Source: Tanytarsus gracilentus
Lineage: Eukaryota > Arthropoda > Insecta > Diptera > Chironomidae
Direction of reading: 5' to 3'
Assembly: GCA_038502055.1 (NCBI GenBank)
Contig: JAXRKN010000039.1
Span: 1,612,001 to 1,676,000 of the forward strand
DNA length: 64,000 bases
Part shown: positions 59,834 through 64,000 of the stretch, one piece after another
How the letters are laid out: every line of letters begins with the position of its first letter
Numbering within the stretch: the first letter of the stretch is position 1
Notes under the pieces: generated by a model
Seen by the model: only the letters and a program-made list of their open reading frames with translations
The model's database searches: none
What the model was told of the DNA's origin: nothing
Program-made: the position numbers and the translations under genes

Positions 59834-62720
59834 TCACAAGTTGCCCAAGAGACTCGAACCGAGAGCATCGGAAACAAGATCGGCATGATGATGAATAGTC
59901 TGAGTTGGATCGTGACTTTTAATCATTTTGTTATTACTGATAACATTATTATTATGATTTATGTTATTACACTGCTGATTGTTAAATCCATTAATAAGAA
60001 AATCGCGAGTTCTCTGGAGTTCGGGACTGTATCGAAAAGGGTTTGTGTTTGAAGTGATTGGAGTGTTTGGAACAGATTTACCAATAGGATAAAAAGAACT
60101 ACTCATGCCATTGTTGTAACAATTTCCATGCTGATAAGGTGATGTTGGAACAGACCGCGAATTGAAATTGTTTTGTCGCATATCGGAATTGCTGTCTGAC
60201 GTGTTTGAGTTCTGACTTAGCAATTCATTTTCAAGTAGATCATTGATAACATCATCGTTTGATTCCATTTTCACAATCGATGGCAGTGGAGGTTGTTCGT
60301 TATTAAAAATGTCCAGAAGATTTGTATCGGAGGTGAATTCTTGATAGTCGGAAGGCACTGGCGTGTGGGTCACTGAATTGCATGCCGACTGCGAATAGTT
60401 TGTATAGTTGTTGTACATATTATTGGTATGATGAGGTGGTACGCTTTGTGAGCGTGACTCAACAGGATAATTGTAGTTATTTGTACCTTAATTTTTAACG
60501 TCATTTAAAAATTTAAAAATATTAATTTTGAAATTTTCCAACTTACCTTGCTGTTGTGCATTAATCACTGAATTAAATTGAAAATGGTTCTGTTGATGGG
60601 GATGCTGTTGAGCTTGTGGACTAAAATTGAAGTGCTGTGCCATGGAGGGACTGGGTGGTGCGGATATCGGCTCCATTTTGAATTGACTTGGTCGACAAAA
60701 GGCCGTGTTATCATTAACGCCTAGCATTGGAATGTTAGTATTGTTAATCGCTTTCGTACCCTCGAGTGACATCGAATTTGGTGGTGATCGAATGTTGAGT
60801 GCCAGCTGATGCACAGGTTTTCGATTACTGTTCGCTGTCACCCGAGGACTCGCAAAAGGGTCCGCAGGTCGTGTTTGATTAAATGCTGGCATTTGATTGA
60901 CATTTTTAACAGCTCGCGATGGCTGCGATGTCGATGATGGAATTGGAACAAAACTATAATTCTTTCGAAGGGTATTTGGAGATTGCGGAACGGTTTTATC
61001 GCTCATGTTCGGGTAGTTTTGAGTGATTTGTTGCATAGGATAAGCATCGGGTGAATCCATTGGCATTAGTTGAGTTGGATCTCTTAAGAGAAGGCTCTTA
61101 ATGACTGAATCATTCGAGACTTGCTTCTCCTCTAAAATTGTTCTCAAATGGTTGATCTTCTCTTGCTTCGCGTTGGACTCATTGAAATTCAATTGATAAT
61201 TTTCTAGTAACGGAACACTCGTTGTCGCTGCTCCCAAGTCCTCTTCAATTGATCCTTCTGGAGGTTTATTTTTCTCGTCTTCGAAATACTGCAACAGCTC
61301 CAAGTCTTGAGAATTTTCTTCAGTTGGCGAACTATTGAGATAGGTATCTAATGCATTTCGATCCATGTTACAAATGCTAATAAACCTTTCACGTGGCAAT
61401 ATGAAATCCTCCTTTAAAGGCTGAAGATCATCTTTCTTCGCCACAAGGTCATTTGGTTCAACATGACTTAATGGAGCTGAGTCATCATCAGCAATTTTTA
61501 GCCTTTTAGCTTGCATAGAGTTTTTCTTAAGTTTATACTTTAATGGACTTTTGAGGACTCTTGCAGGTGGTTGATCACTTGGCGATGGCTCCGAAACCGA
61601 AACAGTCGGTACTGTTTGAAACGGATTTGACACAATTGTCGCATTCAGATTGGCATTGGCCTTCATCTGTTGTGCTTGTCGAACTTTTTTACAGTAAATA
61701 TATTGATGTTCTTCCTGCTTTTGTTCGATAGCGGCGGGTGCTGCAAGGGGACTGATTTGAGGGACTGCAACAGCACTTGTCAGTTTACTCTTCAAAATGC
61801 TTTTTATCATTTCGGCGTCATGCTGTTGAGAGCTCGTTATTATTGTTGCACTCATGGGTTCTTCGCAATTTCGAACACTCGACAAATTTATCGGAACATC
61901 AGAAGAATTTTCAGACTGCTCTGTATTTTCCAAAGCACTACCGTCAGTTTCTTTTTCCTGTTTTATCAAAATGTCTGGGTTGAAAAATTCTTGAGTGCGA
62001 TCGGGAGAAGAGGTTGTTGAGGTTCGACGTTTTTTGCGACGTCTCTTGACTGCTGGTTGACTCTAAAGATAAAATTATTTTTAAAAGTTATAAGACAAAA
62101 ATTAACGACGTAACTTACAATATTTTTCTTCCTTTCCTTCATTTCTCTCTGCATGAGCTTCTTGTGTAAAATTTGCTTCGAGGTAGCTGCCAATGATGTC
62201 GATGGCGATGATAGTTGTGAAACATGATTTGCAAGATCATCTACTGACTCAAAGCGTGAGCCAAGTAAATTTTCTGACCAGTTCTTAATCACTTTCCATG
62301 ACGCATCTTCCTTATCGCCTCCATTTGAACTACGCGCAGTTGAGTTTGACGATGGTGAAAGGTCGGGAAGCTGGGGTTGATTAAGTTTGGTTGCCTTACG
62401 CATGGCGGCATAACAATATCGTGAGTGTCCACGCGTGCCAAGACGTCTCGGTCGAATGTCAGGGAAAACTTGTTTCATGACTTTGCCAAAGTCGGCAGTT
62501 GAGAGGGGTTTGATGCTTATTTTAGAGCAAAAGGTGCTGGAAAAATTGATTAATAAAATTAATTACTTGTTCTTTTTATCAACTTACACATAATCCTCAT
62601 AAACTTCTTGCTTCGGAATCGAAACCTTATCATCTTGCTCCAGATGTGAACGAACCCAGTTGATCGTATGAGAAATTTCTGATCGAGAGCCTAATGGATT
62701 TTGCGATTGTTTTAATGGAT
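59834..62720 (-). CDS. RFX5/RFX7-type transcription factor, 5' end outside the window
   Basis: RFX factors bind X-box DNA through a winged-helix domain. Visible exons on the minus strand: 62720-62588, 62536-62119, 62062-60547, 60486-59834, about 906 codons with consistent phases and a stop at 59834. The exon at 62720 begins in the middle of a codon, so earlier exons must lie to the right, possibly beyond 64000. The DNA-binding domain is complete in the visible part: HTINWVRSHLEQDDKVSIPK, EVYEDYV, PLSTADFGKVMKQVFPDI, RPRRLGTRGHSRYCYAAMRK. WVRSHLE with SRYCY places it with RFX5/RFX7 rather than RFX1-4. Next come a helical region (VIKNWSENLLGSRFESVDDL), a basic KRRRKKRR nuclear signal, and long Ser/Pro/Asn/Gln-rich activation-type sequence with repeated SVP(N/T)(T/S)P motifs. 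Residues near the C-terminus (TNLLDIF, DDVINDLLENELL) look like acidic activation helices. Confidence 0.9.
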
Positions 62721-64000
62721 CTGAAAATGATAATAAAATGCGGAAAATGTCTCAATAAATGTCAACATTTACAAACACGAGAAGAATATTTTTAATTTTC
62801 CAATTTAATCGCATTTTTAGACCCCAAGCTAACAATTCAATTTACACTAGTTATCTTCTATTTGCATATCGTATGCGGCTCACATTTTCATACGTGCGAG
62901 AAACGTGTTGAAAAAATTAAACAGCAGAAAACTTTTTTCTTCTTACTTGTAATTTTCTGCTGAAACAATTAAAGACATTCAAACACATGTAACTGTCGAG
63001 AGATTTACTTGACATTATGTTTAATAATAAAAAAAAATTTTATGGAAAGGAAAATTTGTTTAATATTTAGACTTTTAGTTACTTAAAGCTCATTTTGCTA
63101 TAACTTTAAAATTATGCTAAGTATCAAAAAAAATCCACTTAGACTTGCATGATTGAGTTTTTAGAATTACTTTAAAATCACATGAAATATTCACCTCTAG
63201 TCTTACCAGTTTACGACACTCTTAATACAAATTATAATTCTTTTAAATGCTGGTTTTCCCTCTCCCGTTTTTGACTTGTCTTTTAGCATAAATTCGATAT
63301 TCATGATTAGATTATAAATTTAAATAAATAAATTCTTAATCGAGTTTCTTTCGCATGGGTTGATTGCATAATACCGGAGATATTTACATGTGTTAAATCA
63401 GCTGAGAGAGATGCAGATGAGCTGTGAGAGGGTTCTAAGTAAAAAATTTCCACACTTAAACACTCATCGCGATGGTTGATATGAAAAACACTCGAGACTC
63501 ACTCATTAAATTTTATCGTTCGTGTGAGTGACAAGGAGAAAAATATTATCGCAAAAAAAGTGACATTGAGTTAAAAAATCTACGGGGATAGCATGGATTT
63601 CTGTTATCGCACCTTGGACATGCAGTTCCTAATTTGTCACTATCACGTCTGCAAAAACTGAACTTTTCTTATCGCACAAAATTTCGTGCAACCTTGAGAT
63701 AAATTGAAACATTAAAAACCTTGAGAGCAAACTTCTGAAGTGATTAAAAATTGCTCAAATATTGAGCGTCGAAAAAAATTATTTGCAGCCGGTAAACTCT
63801 AGTCAATTAAAAATTTGTTTAAAGATTATAAAAAATATTTAGTGGAGTCGTAGAAAAAAAATTAATTTATTTCAGACTCGATGGAGTCTATAATAATAAA
63901 TAATTAATTGAGTTCTAAGAACATGCACAAAAGTTTTTTTTTAAAATTTAACCACTAAAAATAAATTTTCTTAATTTAGTGAAATAAAATGTTTAAAATA
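62721..64000. other. RFX gene intron or upstream sequence to the window edge
   Basis: AT-rich with no coding exon recognised on either strand. The acceptor CAG ends at 62721, so an upstream RFX exon must exist further right. Confidence 0.6.

Overview
The window is AT-rich nuclear DNA from an insect, most likely a fly or midge (Diptera). Genes are spliced, with many introns of about 50-70 bases beside a few of several kilobases. The Pumilio exons match the Drosophila protein I know almost residue for residue, and the window carries a cluster of ZAD zinc-finger genes, a family expanded in insects. I cannot name the species. I saw no tRNA, rRNA, CRISPR array or prokaryotic signal.

Layout. 1-14495 (+): the 3' half of pumilio, with a probable alternative first coding exon at 1599-1751, an 8.2 kb intron and six further coding exons that include all eight Puf repeats. 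14496-23739: gene-poor convergent interval with one complete copy of a repeat-built element. 23740-28738 (-): an UNC-5 netrin receptor ending just after its UPA domain, with no death-domain exon visible. 28739-33188: intergenic. 33189-35344 (-): RBM45. 35669-41174 (+): three tandem ZAD-C2H2 zinc-finger genes. 41179-42166 (-): a fourth ZAD gene converging on the third with 4 bases between stops. 42755-46456 (-): PERK, the ER-stress eIF2alpha kinase. 47272-51192 (-): a TTLL6/13-type tubulin polyglutamylase. 54868-55992 (+): a ZIP zinc transporter. 56149-56481 (+): COX7A-like cytochrome oxidase subunit. 56609-58054 (-): secreted C-type lectin. 59834-62720 (-): RFX5/RFX7-type transcription factor, running off the right edge.

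The genes do not form a pathway; this is ordinary insect gene packing with unrelated neighbours. The clearest local structure is the zinc-finger cluster, built by tandem duplication with a near-identical last exon in two members.

The most unusual non-genic content is a repeat-built element present three times (1-866, 19259-20366 inverted, 25778-26805). It has a 17-bp array in two copies, roughly 125-bp tandem units, a GACA/GACG tail, and end motifs whose base changes match between the two ends. There is also a clean hAT-type MITE with an 8-bp target duplication (3935-4244), and a dispersed foldback family with AGGGGTGG-like ends. All exon boundaries were set by hand from GT/AG sites, reading phase and family homology; no alignment was run.
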